Origin: Petaurus breviceps papuanus
Taxonomy: Eukaryota; Chordata; Mammalia; Diprotodontia; Petauridae
DNA: 64,000 nucleotides
Direction: 5' to 3'
Assembly: GCA_028583685.1 (NCBI GenBank)
Contig: JAMXIF010001195.1
Span: forward strand, 16,923,201-16,987,200
Below, in pieces: positions 11,525 to 22,349 of this stretch. Numbering within the stretch: the stretch's first letter is position 1; every line of letters begins with the position of its first letter. A program made the position numbers and the translations under genes. The notes under the pieces were generated by a model, which saw nothing but the letters and a program-made list of their open reading frames with translations, was not told the origin of the DNA and searched no databases.

Positions 11525-12625
11525 GCCTCTTTAATTAATCAATCAATAGACATTTATTAAACACTACTATGTTAAGGCACTGTGCTAAACACTGGAGTTA
11601 CAAAAGAGGCGAAAGCCTATCCCTGCCCCCAAGGAGCTTACAGTCAAACAGGGGAGACACCATGCAAACAAGTCTAAAAAAGCAAGCTATATAGGAAAAA
11701 TAGGACAATTAACAGAGAGAAGTTGGGAAAAGCCTTCTGCAAAAGATCAGATTTTAGGTGGGAATTAAAAGAAGCCAGGAGCTGAGGAAGAGAATATTCC
11801 AGCATGGGGGACAGCTGGAGAGAATGCCTGAAGCAGAAAAATGGACTGTCATATTCATGGAACAGCCAGGGGGCCAGTATCACTGGTATCGGAGCACATG
11901 TTGGGGAGTGAGGAGTAAGAACACTGAAAAGGCAGGAGGAGTTAGGTTATGAAGGGCTTTGAATGCCAAATAGAATTCTGCATTTAATTCTGCAGGCGAG
12001 AGAGAACCACTGGAGTTTACTGGGTAGGGGAGTGACATGGTCAGACCTGCGCTTAGGAAAATCACTGAATGGAGGAAGGACCAGAGTGGGGAGACACTTG
12101 AGGCAGGTAGACCCACCAGCAGGCTACTAGGATAATCCAAACATGGCGTGACAAGGACCTGCACAAGAGCGGTGGCAGCACCAGAGAGGAGAAGGAGGTG
12201 TAGACTAGAAATGGTACAGAGGTGAACATCAATAGGTCTTGGCCAACAGCTTGGATATGGGGGATAAAGGTGAAAGACAGGAATCCAAACTGACTCTTAT
12301 GCTGCAAGCCTAAGGGACTGAGTGGATGGTATTGCCCTCTCCAAAAATAGGGAAAGTAGAAGCCGGGGGAGGGAGGGGCGTTTAGGGGGAAAGATAATGA
12401 GTTCTGGTTCGAACATGTTTAAGATGCCTTCAAGATGTCTAAAAGGCAGCTGGAGATGTAAGATAGCCAGTAGAGAGGTTGGGGCAAGAATGGTAGATCT
12501 CAGAATCAGAAATGTAGAGATGATAATTAAATCAATGAGAGCTGATAAGATCATGAAATGAAGTAGAGTAGAGGGAAAAGAGAAGAGGGAGATGGACAGA
12601 ACCCTGAGGGACATGAACCTAGAAA
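11525..12625 (-). mobile_element. L2 LINE, long antisense 3' portion
   Basis: Continuous antisense L2 from its 3' terminus ('agacatttattaaacac', 'caaggagcttacagtcaaac') through 'tatgaagggctttgaatgcc', 'actggagtttactgggtag', 'gagtgacatggtcagacctg', 'cttgaggcaggtagaccca', to 'agttctggttcgaacatgtt'. That last block is the reverse of the ORF2 'aacatgtccaaaactgaact' segment. The minus-strand frames here (12297-12614, 12062-12307, 11880-12164) are remnants of the L2 ORF2 C-terminus. The copy is 5' truncated and decayed. Confidence 0.9.
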
Positions 12626-12639
12626 GGAATTAGGAATTC

Positions 12640-13140
12640 TAAGGGGGAGGAGGGAGGGCATTCCAGGAATGGGAGCCAGCCTGTGCAGAAGCAGGAGAAG
12701 GAATGCTGAGTATGAGGAACAGCAAGTTGGCCACTCTGGCTGGACTGGAGAGTATGTGAATGGGAGTCATTAATAATAAGTCTAGAAAGCTGGATTGGAG
12801 CCAGGCTGTGAACAGCTTTAAATACGAAGCAGAGGATTTGGATTTGATATTAGAGGCAATCAGGAGGCCAGAGGGCTTCTTGGGAAGGAATGTGGCAGTG
12901 CTTTAAGGACTGTGACTTTGGCAGCTGCATGGATTGAAGAAGGGAGAGCCCAGGTGCAGAGACACTAAGAAGATATTGCAGTAATCTAGCAAAGAGATAA
13001 CAAGAATTAGGGTGGCAGCTTTGTGAGTGGAGGGAAGGGGATGGAGGTGAAAGACACCAGGGGGTAAAACTGAAAAAAAAAAACATGGTAATTAATATTA
13101 GATAGGAAAAGGGTGAGAGAAAGCACAGAGTCAAGGATAA
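12640..13140 (-). mobile_element. Second antisense L2 LINE copy
   Basis: The L2 order restarts: 'gagggcattccaggaatggg', 'aggaacagcaagttggcca', 'tgtgaacagctttaaatacg', 'gactttggcagctgcatgga', 'gaagatattgcagtaatcta'. Repetition of blocks already seen at 11.8-12.1 kb shows this is a separate insertion, apparently of a different L2 subfamily. Confidence 0.75.
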
Positions 13141-13144
13141 ATCT

Positions 13145-13345
13145 GAGACAGTTTAGTTGGACCGTAAAGCATGTGAAGAGTAATGTGTAATCAGTATAGA
13201 AAGATAGGCTGGATCCAGACAGTGAAGGTCATTAACTATCAAAGGGAGATACATAATTTATCTTAAAGGGAAAGAAGAGCTGCTCACTCTAGGAAGTGAC
13301 ATGTTCTTCAGTGAATTTTAGGATTGTTTGTAAAACAATTACTTC
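13145..13345 (-). mobile_element. Third antisense L2-like fragment
   Basis: 'tagttggaccgtaaagcatg', 'taggctggatccagacagtg' and 'gaagtgacatgttcttcagt' again echo the L2 antisense order. More diverged than its neighbours. Confidence 0.5.
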
Positions 13346-13461
13346 TGAAAAAGCTGTAGTAGGGCACGAATCACTAACTTCAATTTTTCATTCAAAGATA
13401 ATAAACATCCAGAAATGCTGTGTTTTGATGCCAGCTTTTGTATCTTCTCCTATACCAAGGG

Positions 13462-13712
13462 AAACCAAGTAGGCACAATGGATAAAGAGGTGGGCCTGGA
13501 ATAAGGAAGACCAAAGTTCAAATCCAGTTTCCAACATTAGCTGTATGACTTTGGCCAGGTTACTAAACCTCTGTTTGCCTCAGTTTCCTCAACTGTAAGA
13601 TGAGGATAATAACATCATCTACCTCACAAGGTTGTTGTGAGATAATATTTGTAAAGTGCTTAGCACAGTGAGTGGAAAATAGTAGGTGATAGATAAATGC
13701 TTATTCCCCACC
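13462..13712 (+). mobile_element. CORE-SINE (MIR/MAR1 type), near full length
   Basis: Blocks in order: 'ggcacaatggataaagagg', 'aagttcaaatccag', 'ttagctgtatgactttggcc', 'tgcctcagtttcctcaactg', 'ataacatcatctacctcaca', 'aggttgttgtgagataatat', 'tgtaaagtgcttagcacagt', ending in 'gatagataaatgcttattcc'. This is the whole tRNA head-CORE-tail plan. Confidence 0.85.
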
Positions 13713-13888
13713 CCCACTCCCTATAACCTTATGCTTTAGCTGATGAACATAGCATATTGCCTAAACACTTTGAAGGCAAGAATCCTATATTTTATTTTTC
13801 TTTGATTTTCTAAACTGTACATGAAACCAAGGACAACAGAGATGTTTGATGGGAGTAAAACTGGTGCAAAATATTACCAGTATTAAAA

Positions 13889-14074
13889 GCTATCCCTCAA
13901 AAGGGGTGGCTAGGTGGCGTAGTGAATAGAGCACCGGCCCCGGAGTCAGGAGGGACCTGGGTTCAGATCCGGCCTCAGACACTTAACACAAAAACTAGCC
14001 GTGTGACCTTGGGCAAGTCACTTAACCCCAATTGCCCTCCAAAAAGCAAAACAAAACAAAAGGCTATCCCTCAA
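13889..14074 (+). mobile_element. Marsupial SINE (type A2) with perfect target-site duplication
   Basis: The 12-bp direct repeat 'gctatccctcaa' lies at 13889-13900 and 14063-14074. The body reads 'ggggtggctaggtggcgtag', 'agagcaccggccccggagtc', 'cacttaacacaaaaactagc', 'cgtgtgaccttgggcaagtc' and ends in an AAAAC tail. The 'acacaaaaactagc' block marks subfamily A2. An open frame of about 60 codons across it (13922-14107) is a SINE artefact. Confidence 0.92.
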
Positions 14075-14167
14075 GAAATACAAAACTGGCTGAAGTGGTT
14101 CACATAGCTAAAATGAGATAGGCATCCTGAGAACTGAGGTACTTAATGAATGCTAAAGTTACAGTAC

Positions 14168-14392
14168 TAGTTTTCAAACTTTTTGGTCTCAAGACCTGTT
14201 TACACTCTTAGAAATTATTGAGGACCTTCCCTGCCCCCATTCAAGTACCTTTTGTTACATGGATATCTATTAATATTTACTTTAGAAATTAAGATGTCTT
14301 AGTATGGTTATTAAATAGTTTTGACCTCATGGACTTCTGAAAGAGTCTCAAGGCTCCCAGGGGTCCCTGTACCATACTTTGAGAACCACTAA
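14168..14392. mobile_element. Charlie-like hAT non-autonomous DNA transposon, ancient
   Basis: The left end, 'tagttttcaaactttttggt', resembles the hAT terminal repeat 'cagtggttctcaaac...'. The right end, 'catactttgagaaccacta', is its inverse. Internal blocks 'attattgaggacctt', 'gttttgacctcatggac' and 'gggtccctgtacc' fit a Charlie/MER-type element known from other mammals. I could not identify an 8-bp duplication. Confidence 0.7.
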
Positions 14393-14399
14393 TCAAGAG

Positions 14400-16990
14400 A
14401 AAAGCATTTAGCACATTAAATAATACTCTAGGGGGTACACTCCATCTAGGATGCTTTTATTCTCTGCCTGGAATCTTGGCTTTGTACCAGACAAATTTAA
14501 AATTTGTTTTGTAAATATTTATGTGGATCACTCAAATATGGGTACTTTGCTCCCCACCTCCAACCTGTACCTGTTGCAGGGAAAGTGGGGTCAGAATGGT
14601 GAAAGACAATGTGCAGTTACAAGTGGTTCTGAGTGAACGGACCAAAAGGTCAAAGGAAAAAGGTGAAACTACTGCTTAGTTTCTGGGGAAGGAATTGTGG
14701 AGAAAGGAAACACCTTGAGGCTGGAGGTGTAACCAAGGTCCAGAAATGCTGGTCAGTCAGTAATAAAAGAATGTAAGGGCCAACATGTGGGACACAAGGG
14801 TGTGGTTGAGGGCTAGACCAAGAAGATCAAAGTGTCCAAACAGGACTGAGTTCATCCAAAGATATACTTGCAAACTTGATTCACAACACCATGGCTGAAC
14901 CTCCATTTTTAATCTTTAGTATTTGGAGCTAGCCACTCCATTGATTTCTACCTCTTCGGTCTCCTGCCCATGTTTTAGCCATTAGCAACTCCTACTTTCT
15001 GTATTAGAAGTAGTAGAGTTTGTTGGCAGAGTATAGGGCAAGATTATATATAAAAGATGAAATTCTTGGTCATAAAAACAAGGTTCTGTTTTCACCATGT
15101 AAAAAAGGAACACTTTCAAGAGAGTAACTTCAAGGATAAACCATAAAAAGAGTTTTAGGTCTAAAAGGTTGAAAATATACCATTTTTCTATCTGACCTCC
15201 ATATCTAACCTTTCTCATAATTACACAATACTTGTACAGTTCAAAATAATATCAATAAATTTTGAAAAAGTTTTAATTTTTTTTAAAAATGACTATTAAT
15301 TCCTTGAAGGAAAAAAGGTTAGCTCTGAATTTCACTCTGAAAATCTAAATAATTCTTAACATAGTTCAAGGAATGGCAACCTTTTAAAGGAGGTGTGTCA
15401 AGGTGCATCTGATTTCTTTCCTTTTGACAAGATTTGGGAAGTCTAAGGCAGTTAAGAGAGGCTGTGCAAGGCTAAAGATCCGCATATTTTCCAGACCATG
15501 AAGGGGAGTCCACGCTAGTCCGGGTTATTTGGGGGAGAGCAGGGAGGATTGTGGTAGCAACTGGCTCACTTGCCAAAGAAAACTGACCATCTATTCACAT
15601 TAATTCAGAGGTGTCAAGCCCTAACCAGCGCTATGTGATTTAGACATTAGTTACTCTAGTTTTAAGTATGTACTGATGGGGGAAAAAATGACACTAAAAA
15701 TACATTTGAGATTTTTACATGTAATTTAAGATTTTCAAGACTAAAATTACATGCTAGTCCTGATTCCTACAATTTGCTCTGCAGGAGTCTCTAACACTTG
15801 GGGATCTGTTTAGAAGGCCCCCACCAACAGAGTAATTACTAAGAAGTAAATTACCACTCCCTGCACCCTCACAAAGACAGATTATGCTTGCCAAGGTGAA
15901 AGAGTAACATCAGTGATGCCTGGTAAAAAGACCTGACTGTGGCTGAGCAACTCTCATACAGATACTTCCCTCTCTCTAGCTCGGAAGTGGCAAGAAGCCA
16001 AGACGTAGGCCCTGAATGAAGAGGACAGAGAGCCTCTTCAGCCAAACAGGAGCTGTGAATGCAGGCTTTAATCCATTGTGCCAAAGTAATCTGTAAGGGA
16101 TCTGGCACCCTTCCTGGGTACCTCCCACAGGATGAATAATTGGTCTGTTGATCAAATAGCCTCAGTTCCAGCCAAATAAAAAGCTCATAAAGCTCCTCCA
16201 ACATCCTACGAGTTACCAGAGTGGCTCTTTGTCAGAGAGAGGGCTGGAACCAAAGCAAGGAGGAAAAGGAGTAAGAAGGAGAATGAGAAGCTTTGGGAGA
16301 GAAAGGATAAGACAGAAGGGAATATCAACAAAGTCATTTGATGGCTAGGAAGTACCAAAGGGCTGAATCGAATAGAGTAGACGGAACACTGTTACTGGAG
16401 CCAAGAACTTACACTCCTTAACACTCTCTCTTGCCCAAATAATCAAATACGCCTGGATTTATTAAGATTAATTTTGTTTAAGAATTATTAAGAATTAATT
16501 TTGATTAATTTTCTTAATATTCCTTCATGGTTTGTGTTATTTGTTAATCCATACCATTTTTATATAAAAAGGAGCGCCATATTTAACGTTGGTAGTGTAT
16601 GCCAAGAGGTAGGACCCACACAATACAGTAAACTGTGTTTAGGTCAAGTTAAAAAAAAATAAAATAGATTCTGGAGAATGCTGTTTGCTAAAAACTAGTT
16701 GTAGGTACTCTGAAGCCATTTGTCAAATCATCTTCTGTTTAGATATCTTTCTATACCCCTTTGGGGAAAGTGAGTAATAAGTTGGCCAAAGCAAGCATAA
16801 TTTTTAAATGACAGATGAGAAAATATCCTGATAAGGGCACATCTGGAGTTTGGGCCATACTCATAACAAAAGCGTATGGAAATCACTTTGTGCACGAACA
16901 TTAGAATCGTTGCTATGTTAGGAGCTACTGCATACATATTTCTAAAGTTGAGAGGAAGGAGCTAGGAACAGGAACTCCCCTCACTTGCCC
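14400..16990. other. Unassigned sequence
   Basis: No gene recognised. The minus-strand frame at 15869-16204 (111 codons) shows no known domain. An AT-rich imperfect repeat with 'attaattttg' units lies at about 16456-16520. Short A/T homopolymers occur near 16650. Old repeats too decayed to name are likely. Confidence 0.4.
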
Positions 16991-17004
16991 CAACTCACCG
17001 AATT

Positions 17005-17112
17005 ACCTTAGGCAAGTAAGCCGCCTCGCCCCTCCAGGATTCAGTTTCTTCTGAGTGTGCAGAACCAAAAGGCATCTAAGATCCTTTGTAGGTCTAAAAT
17101 TTTATGATTTTA
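17005..17112 (+). mobile_element. MIR3-type SINE, partial
   Basis: 'aattaccttaggcaagtaag', 'ggattcagtttctt' and 'ctaagatcctttgtaggtct', ending in 'aaaattttatgatttta', match the 3' half of MIR3. Confidence 0.55.
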
Positions 17113-17678
17113 TGGATCATAAGAGAGGGAGGCAAAACTTGTTATTTGTAATAGATACATACTTGATTAGACAAAAATAGAATCATAGGAACGGGGTGGG
17201 AAAGGTATGTCAGACACAGTTGCTGCCTTCTGGGGAGTTCCCTTTTCAATTTAAGTGTGAATTAGATAAGGAAGCAGACATAGTGGTAGGTCTCACTCCA
17301 GAAGCTTCTGCCACTTGGAAAGATAAAGTTAAGCACAGCAGTTTACTTGATGGAAAAGCTTTGACTACCTAACAAGGCTGGACAGCAAGCTCTGATGCTT
17401 AGTAGTTAGATGTGCCAAAATCCCCCAGGCCAGAACAGATGCTCCTGGAAGGTTTCTGACCTCAAGAAAACGAACTCAATATGTCTGCATTTCAACTTTG
17501 AGAAAATATCAGAGAGAATAGTTGTAGAAATAACAGGCTCCTAATTGAGGCTTTCTTCCCCTAGAAATTCTTACTATGAATTGGTATCTCCTTTCCTATA
17601 ACCTTCTCATGAAATATAAATTAATTAGTATTCATTCTGTTGTTTCTTGAGGAACTATATTTCTCTGAGAGTGCGAGA

Positions 17679-17853
17679 GGGGTGGCTAGGTGGCACAGTG
17701 AATACAGCAAAGGCCCTGGAGTCAGGAGGACCTGAGTTCAAATCCAGCCTCAGACACTTAACACTTACTAGCTGTGTGACCTTGGTAAAGTCACTTACCC
17801 CAATTGCCCTGCCTTCCTTCCCCCCTCCAAAAAAAGCAAAAAACAAATAAAAG
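17679..17853 (+). mobile_element. Marsupial SINE (type A1)
   Basis: 'ggggtggctaggtggcacag', 'ggccctggagtcaggaggac', 'cttaacacttactagctgtg', 'caattgccctgccttccttc' and an A-rich tail. The 'gccttccc' 3' block defines what I call A1. The flanks 'gagagtgcga' and 'gagactgtga' may be a decayed duplication (8 of 10 match). Frames on both strands through it are artefacts. Confidence 0.9.
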
Positions 17854-17859
17854 AGACTG

Positions 17860-20095
17860 TGACTATGATATAATTAGCCTTTCTACACTTGTGATTGTCA
17901 AAAGACTCCAAATTATTGGGCCTGTGCTGCCTAAAAATCCAATACTATCATTCATTTAGTAGGAACTATCTTGAATTTTAGTCAAAGAGTCTTTAAGGGG
18001 GAGTAGGAGGGACTGCCATTCATTTTGTAATTTTTTTTTTACATAAAATGTCAGAGACAGAGTGACTGTCTCAGTAAGCACCTTTCCATTGGAATGGAGG
18101 TTCTTGTGTCCTGGACTTCTAAAATCTGGCTCCCAAAGTTTTCATCTATAGAATGCTTTCCACCAAATGATGTTCCCTCTCAGACCAGGAGCTCATACAA
18201 ATCTTCAGCTTTTCAGTTAGCTACTTGAATAGGAAGTAAGATTCCTGGTTCTAGCTGTCAAGGATGTCAGTTTAATCCCAAGAACACACACTACTCAACT
18301 GATTAGCTATCCTTGATGTGACCTATTTACTAGAAAATTAATCCCTAGATGAATGAAAAAACTAAGAGGATGAAAAAATAGAGAGAAGAATCTGACCACA
18401 TTTCTGCCAAGCTCCTTTCTGTCTACCCTCCAACCTAAATGTAGCCAGATTTTAAAAATGGAAGAAGATAGGACATTAACATTTTCCATACTGGTCCCAA
18501 ACTGGTCCATCCTGCATCTGACAAGGCCAGATAACCTTGCCTTTACCTTTTCCTTTGGTTCTACTATCCACACTAATCTCTCCAATCTGATTCACTCAAT
18601 TCCAATATTCTGGTCAATGCCCTTTGTAGGGATAGAGACAGAGTTCCTGGTTCAGGAAAGAAAATGAACTTGGAAAGAACCAGTAAAAACAGGGCAAAAA
18701 TGATCCATAGAGGCAAAACTCTACCTTCCTTTTTGTGTTTCTCTTTATTTTTTTGAGGGTACAATGTTAGTACCACTTCTGTCCCAAGACTCCTACATAC
18801 CAGTTACCTCTTCTCTCTTACTTAAAGAAAACTGAAGCTAATAGTTACAGCTGGGTACGCCTGATATCCAAGGCAGATTCCTATCTCAAATAAGCTATGG
18901 CAAGTCTGAATGACAGCCAAGCAACACTATCAGTTGGAAAATTCCCCTCATGGTGAAGGAACAAACCGGGCCAGCTCACACACTATGTTTTCTTGAAATG
19001 TCCTGCTGGACCTAACCTGTTTCTTCTTAAAGCACAGATCTTGCCTGTGGGAACCCCATCTGCTCCTCATTTGGCCCTCTACTGATAGGTCCATAAGATA
19101 AATCCAAAAGATGACTGGAAACAAAATACTTTCACATTTTTCTGTTTGTCTGGTTTCTCTGTATGTATAGGTCAGATGATGGAACACACACAAGCTGAGG
19201 GTGTTGGCTCCCAGTCCCTGTAGCCTTCTAACTTTGCCTGCTGGGGCTGTTCATTCCCAATCTCTGTAGGTCCTAGAGCTAGACTTGAGTTCCTATCTTT
19301 TCCCTGAGAAATGGGAAAATAAGGAGCCTCGGCCAGCAGGTCACCTGCTGAGTAAAATCAGTCTTGCCTCTGTTTCTGTCTTCTAGTAACCCTGTAAATG
19401 AGACCCACGTCCTCATTTAAGTTTCAGGACTTAGTCCCTGTATTTCCTCTATGTCTGAGACTCTGGGCTGTTTCTCTATTCAATATTTTAGGTTCTCCCA
19501 GACTGAGCTATCCACCTCTCCCTCCCCCCGAGCCCCTTTGGGGGAATTGGAATCTTGCTCCTTGAATGCCAGTCCCTATAATTGGGTTCAACCAGCTTTC
19601 AGGGTTTCTAATGACTTTCTTGATGACTGATTGTTTACCTGGTCCTCTTTTTTTTTAAACTTTTCCTACCTAGGCTTTCCCAGATCAGCTGCTCTGTCTC
19701 TGCAGGTCTCTAGATCCAAGCCTTTCTCAAGTCTGATCTGTTCTTTAGTTGACTGAGTCCCAAATAGGACAGGTGAAAGAGATGGAAAGAGAATACTCCA
19801 CTAGTATTCATCATCATCTAAAAAGGTAGGGGACACTGGGCTCTATGTCTAGATGAGAAAAATAGAAAATCCAAGTGCACAGAAGGGTATCTTGCAGAAA
19901 TCATTTCCCTCATTAGGGAGTCCCTTTTCCACACACTGTAATGTGTAGTTGCCATCACTGTAGTGATGGTTGGGGCCAACCTTCCCATCTCTGCCCTCTA
20001 AGACCAATAACTGCCTAGATAGTTCATTTGATAATCTTCTCAAATTTCTTTTAGCTCTTTCCTGGGAACTTTTCTTTGTATTTATCACATTCTCT
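17860..20095. other. Unassigned sequence
   Basis: No gene or repeat family that I can name. 19200-19760 is pyrimidine-rich with recurring 'agtccctgta'-like words at irregular spacing, which do not form a tandem array. Frames of 60-90 codons here lack recognisable domains. Confidence 0.4.
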
Positions 20096-20099
20096 TTTG

Positions 20100-20235
20100 T
20101 ATCAGGTTTAATTGTGCAATTCTCACTTCACCTTAACCTATAATAAACTCCTGCATCTACTTTTTTATCCTTGGACTTAGCATGCCTTGAACACAGTAAA
20201 CACTTAGTAAACATTTGCTGAATTAAATTACTCCT
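20100..20235 (+). mobile_element. L2 3' end fragment
   Basis: 'cttagcatgccttgaacaca' followed by 'gtaaacacttagtaaacatt' and 'tgctgaatt' is an L2 terminus ('...cacagtaggcacttaataaatgtttgctgaat'). Confidence 0.6.
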
Positions 20236-20269
20236 TTTCAAAACTGTGGACAAGACAGTACATTGACAG

Positions 20270-20425
20270 TAGAAAGTGTCTTTGGTTGGAGTTAGGAGAC
20301 TTAGGTTCTTGTCACTATGTATGACCTTGGACAAATCATTTAAATTCTCTGGACGATAGTTTAATCTTTTATAAAATGAGGGGGTGAACTAGATATTTCT
20401 AGAGTGTGGTCAGCTCAACTTTTCT
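20270..20425 (+). mobile_element. MIR3-type SINE, partial
   Basis: 'ggttggagttaggagactta', 'atgaccttggacaaatcatt' and 'aaatgagggggtgaactaga' match MIR3, from just after the head to the end. Confidence 0.65.
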
Positions 20426-20439
20426 AGATATCTTGAATA

Positions 20440-20600
20440 GTTCTTTAATTTTCGTGGTATTGCATTTTGTCTCCCCAATTATATTAAAAGTTCTCTGAAG
20501 GCAGGAGCCATGTCTTATACCATTCTGTATTTCTGTCCCAATCACCCAAAATCAGTGTCCTACACATAGTAGGCTCAAAATAAGTATTTCATGCTTTGTG
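20440..20600 (+). mobile_element. L2 3' end fragment
   Basis: 'ctctgaaggcaggagccatg' then 'ctacacatagtaggctcaaa' and 'ataagtatttcatgc' are the L2 terminal blocks. Confidence 0.75.
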
Positions 20601-21030
20601 AATCTGCAATGGAGCTGAGGAACATCACCTCCCACACTCCCCCTTCCCTGTTCCAGCATCTATTCTCTTCTGCTTTCTCTCTGCACCTTCCACCAACCCC
20701 TACATTTCTAGCAAAGCTGCCTGAAGAATGGGAGCTGAGATGGTTATTGGGATATCAGTGGTTGGGTGTGCAGGCAGGCAAGCAGGTGATTCTTTCCACT
20801 GGTTCGCTGGTGTGTGCCTCATGTTGCCCACTATTTCAGGCAGGCTCCAGCCATATTTCAGTTTTTCCTGTCATCTTTTGGACAACCGCCTTAATCTTAG
20901 GTACATACCTGTCCTCTCCCTTCCCCTAGATTTTCAGTTCTGGATCTAATAAACTCTGCCAATGCTCCAATAAAGGGAGTGCCAATTGATTCTAAAAGGA
21001 ATATGGAATTATGAGAATATGGAATATTCT
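20600..21030. other. Unassigned sequence with a 112-codon frame
   Basis: An open plus-strand frame at 20591-20929 starts inside an L2 tail and has no recognisable domain. Two frames overlap here (also 20728-20949). I regard both as chance. Confidence 0.35.
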
Positions 21031-21420
21031 TGATCACCATCATCCCCAAAAATTTCTGGACCAAAGTACTCCTCCTTGGTCACCACTACCTAGGTATATT
21101 GTATTTTGTTTTTGTTTTTGTTTTTTGCCTTTTGGAGGGCAATTGGAGTTGAGTAACTTGCCCAAGGTTACATGGCTAGTTTTTTTGTGTGGGTGTTAAG
21201 TATCTGAGGCCGGAACCGAACTCGGGTCCTCCTAACTCTGGGGCTGGTGCTTTACTCATTGTGCCACCTAGCCGCCCCCTAGGTATATTGTTTTATTGTT
21301 TTTTACTATTAAAATGTAAGCTCATGAAGGGCAGCGACTGTAGTTACTTTTTATATTTTTATCTCCAGAGCTCAGCACAGTATTTGCCACAAAGTGATAG
21401 GGGGAGTGGGAGGGAATAAG
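21031..21420 (+). mobile_element. L2 3' end, split by a SINE
   Basis: The right part, 'aaaatgtaagctcatgaagg' and 'gcagcgactgtagttac', then 'agctcagcacagtatttgcc', is an L2 terminus. The left flank, before the SINE at 21103-21279, is its continuation. Confidence 0.65.
21091..21291 (-). mobile_element. Marsupial SINE (type A, variant) inserted in L2, with perfect target-site duplication
   Basis: The direct repeat 'taggtatattgt' lies at 21091-21102 and 21280-21291. On the minus strand the body has the head 'ggggcggctaggtggcacaa', then a 'gagttcggttccggcctcag' block, and ends 'ccaattgccctccaaaaggc' plus an A-rich tail. The centre ('cttaacacccacacaaaaa') is intermediate between type A2 and type B copies in this window. 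Confidence 0.9.
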
Positions 21421-21424
21421 CATG

Positions 21425-21675
21425 AATACAGCACGTACTATATGCCAGGCATTATGCTAAGTGCCTTTATTATAAATATTGCCTCCTTTGATCCTCACAA
21501 CAACACTGTGAAGTAGGTGCTATCATAATCCCCATTTTAGAGTTGAGAAATGATGCAAACATTGTTCAAGAGAACACAGTTAAGTGTTTGATACTGGATT
21601 TGAATTCAGGTCTTCCTGATCTAGTGATCCTGATCAGTGATCTACATTCATTGTATCACTAGCTAGCCCTACAGA
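21425..21675 (-). mobile_element. MIR, nearly complete, antisense
   Basis: 'cgtactatatgccaggcatt', 'gatcctcacaacaacactgt', 'gaagtaggtgctatcataat', 'ccccattttagagttgagaa' and 'gaattcaggtcttcctgat' are the MIR blocks in reverse order. Confidence 0.85.
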
Positions 21676-22077
21676 AAGTATGTAACAAATGCTTTTTCAT
21701 TCATTCATTCTTTCCTTAACCAAAAACTCTTCACATTTCTGTATCTGACCATAACCTCTTATCATTACATGCAAATGCCATGAGCGGGTTAGAGATTCAG
21801 GAAGGAGATTCAATGTACCCTTCTGTGCAAACTTCTTCTCTGTCTAGTAGCCCATAGTTACTCTGCCAATTTAATAATCCCAGGAAGAATGGGGTCTCTT
21901 CTTTGTGAAGTCAGACCCTTCCAAACAAGATGTATATCTGGATATTCCTGTACATTTTCACTTTTGAATTTTAGTTCCTCAGCTTTTCTTCCTGGGGAAA
22001 AAAAAGCCAACCCAATGTCCTATCTTGGGATAACCAAGTTCCAATTAAAAAAAATACTAGTGGATAGAAGTAGGCAC
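21676..22077. other. Unassigned sequence
   Basis: No gene or repeat recognised. A (TTCA)n-like patch lies near 21690-21715. Confidence 0.4.
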
Positions 22078-22347
22078 GTGAGGTTCTTAACCTTTTTTGT
22101 GTGTCATGCACCCCTCTCTGGCAGTCTGGTGGAGCCTAAAAACCTCTTCTCAGAATAAGGTCTTTAAATGTATATGTATGGGTGTGTGTGTGTGTGTGAC
22201 ATGTATACACACATACATATGTATATACACAAATACATATTCAAAGCAAAATGCATAGGATTACAAAAGGAAGCCAATTATATTGAAATCGTTATCAAAA
22301 TATTTCTTTAAAAAACAAGTTCACATACCCCAGGTTAAGAACCTCTG
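22078..22347. mobile_element. hAT-type non-autonomous DNA transposon (OposCharlie-like)
   Basis: The left terminus, 'gtgaggttcttaacctt', and the right terminus, 'aggttaagaacctctg' (ending at 22347), are inverted repeats. The internal blocks 'ggcagtctggtggagcct', 'cttctcagaataa' and 'ggattacaaaaggaagcca' fit a hAT element family I associate with marsupials. A TG/TATG microsatellite (about 22165-22235) has expanded inside it. No clear 8-bp duplication is seen. Confidence 0.8.
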
Positions 22348-22349
22348 AA

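Noticed and set aside
12297-12614. Minus-strand frame of 105 codons resembling a protein
   Set aside because: It is the C-terminal remnant of L2 ORF2, in frame with the LINE but broken on both sides. Not a host gene.
13922-14107. Small ORFs starting MNRAP(A)... at several sites (also 8833-9018 minus, 42022-42204, 60274)
   Set aside because: All are the same frame through the SINE head. Their similarity to each other reflects the repeat, not a gene family.
19200-19760. Recurring 'agtccctgta' words suggesting a tandem array
   Set aside because: Spacing is irregular (about 46, 175 and 139 bases) and the sequence between does not repeat.
20591-20929. 112-codon plus-strand frame, proline and serine rich at its start
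   Set aside because: It begins within an L2 tail, overlaps another frame, and shows no known domain or splice-like boundaries.
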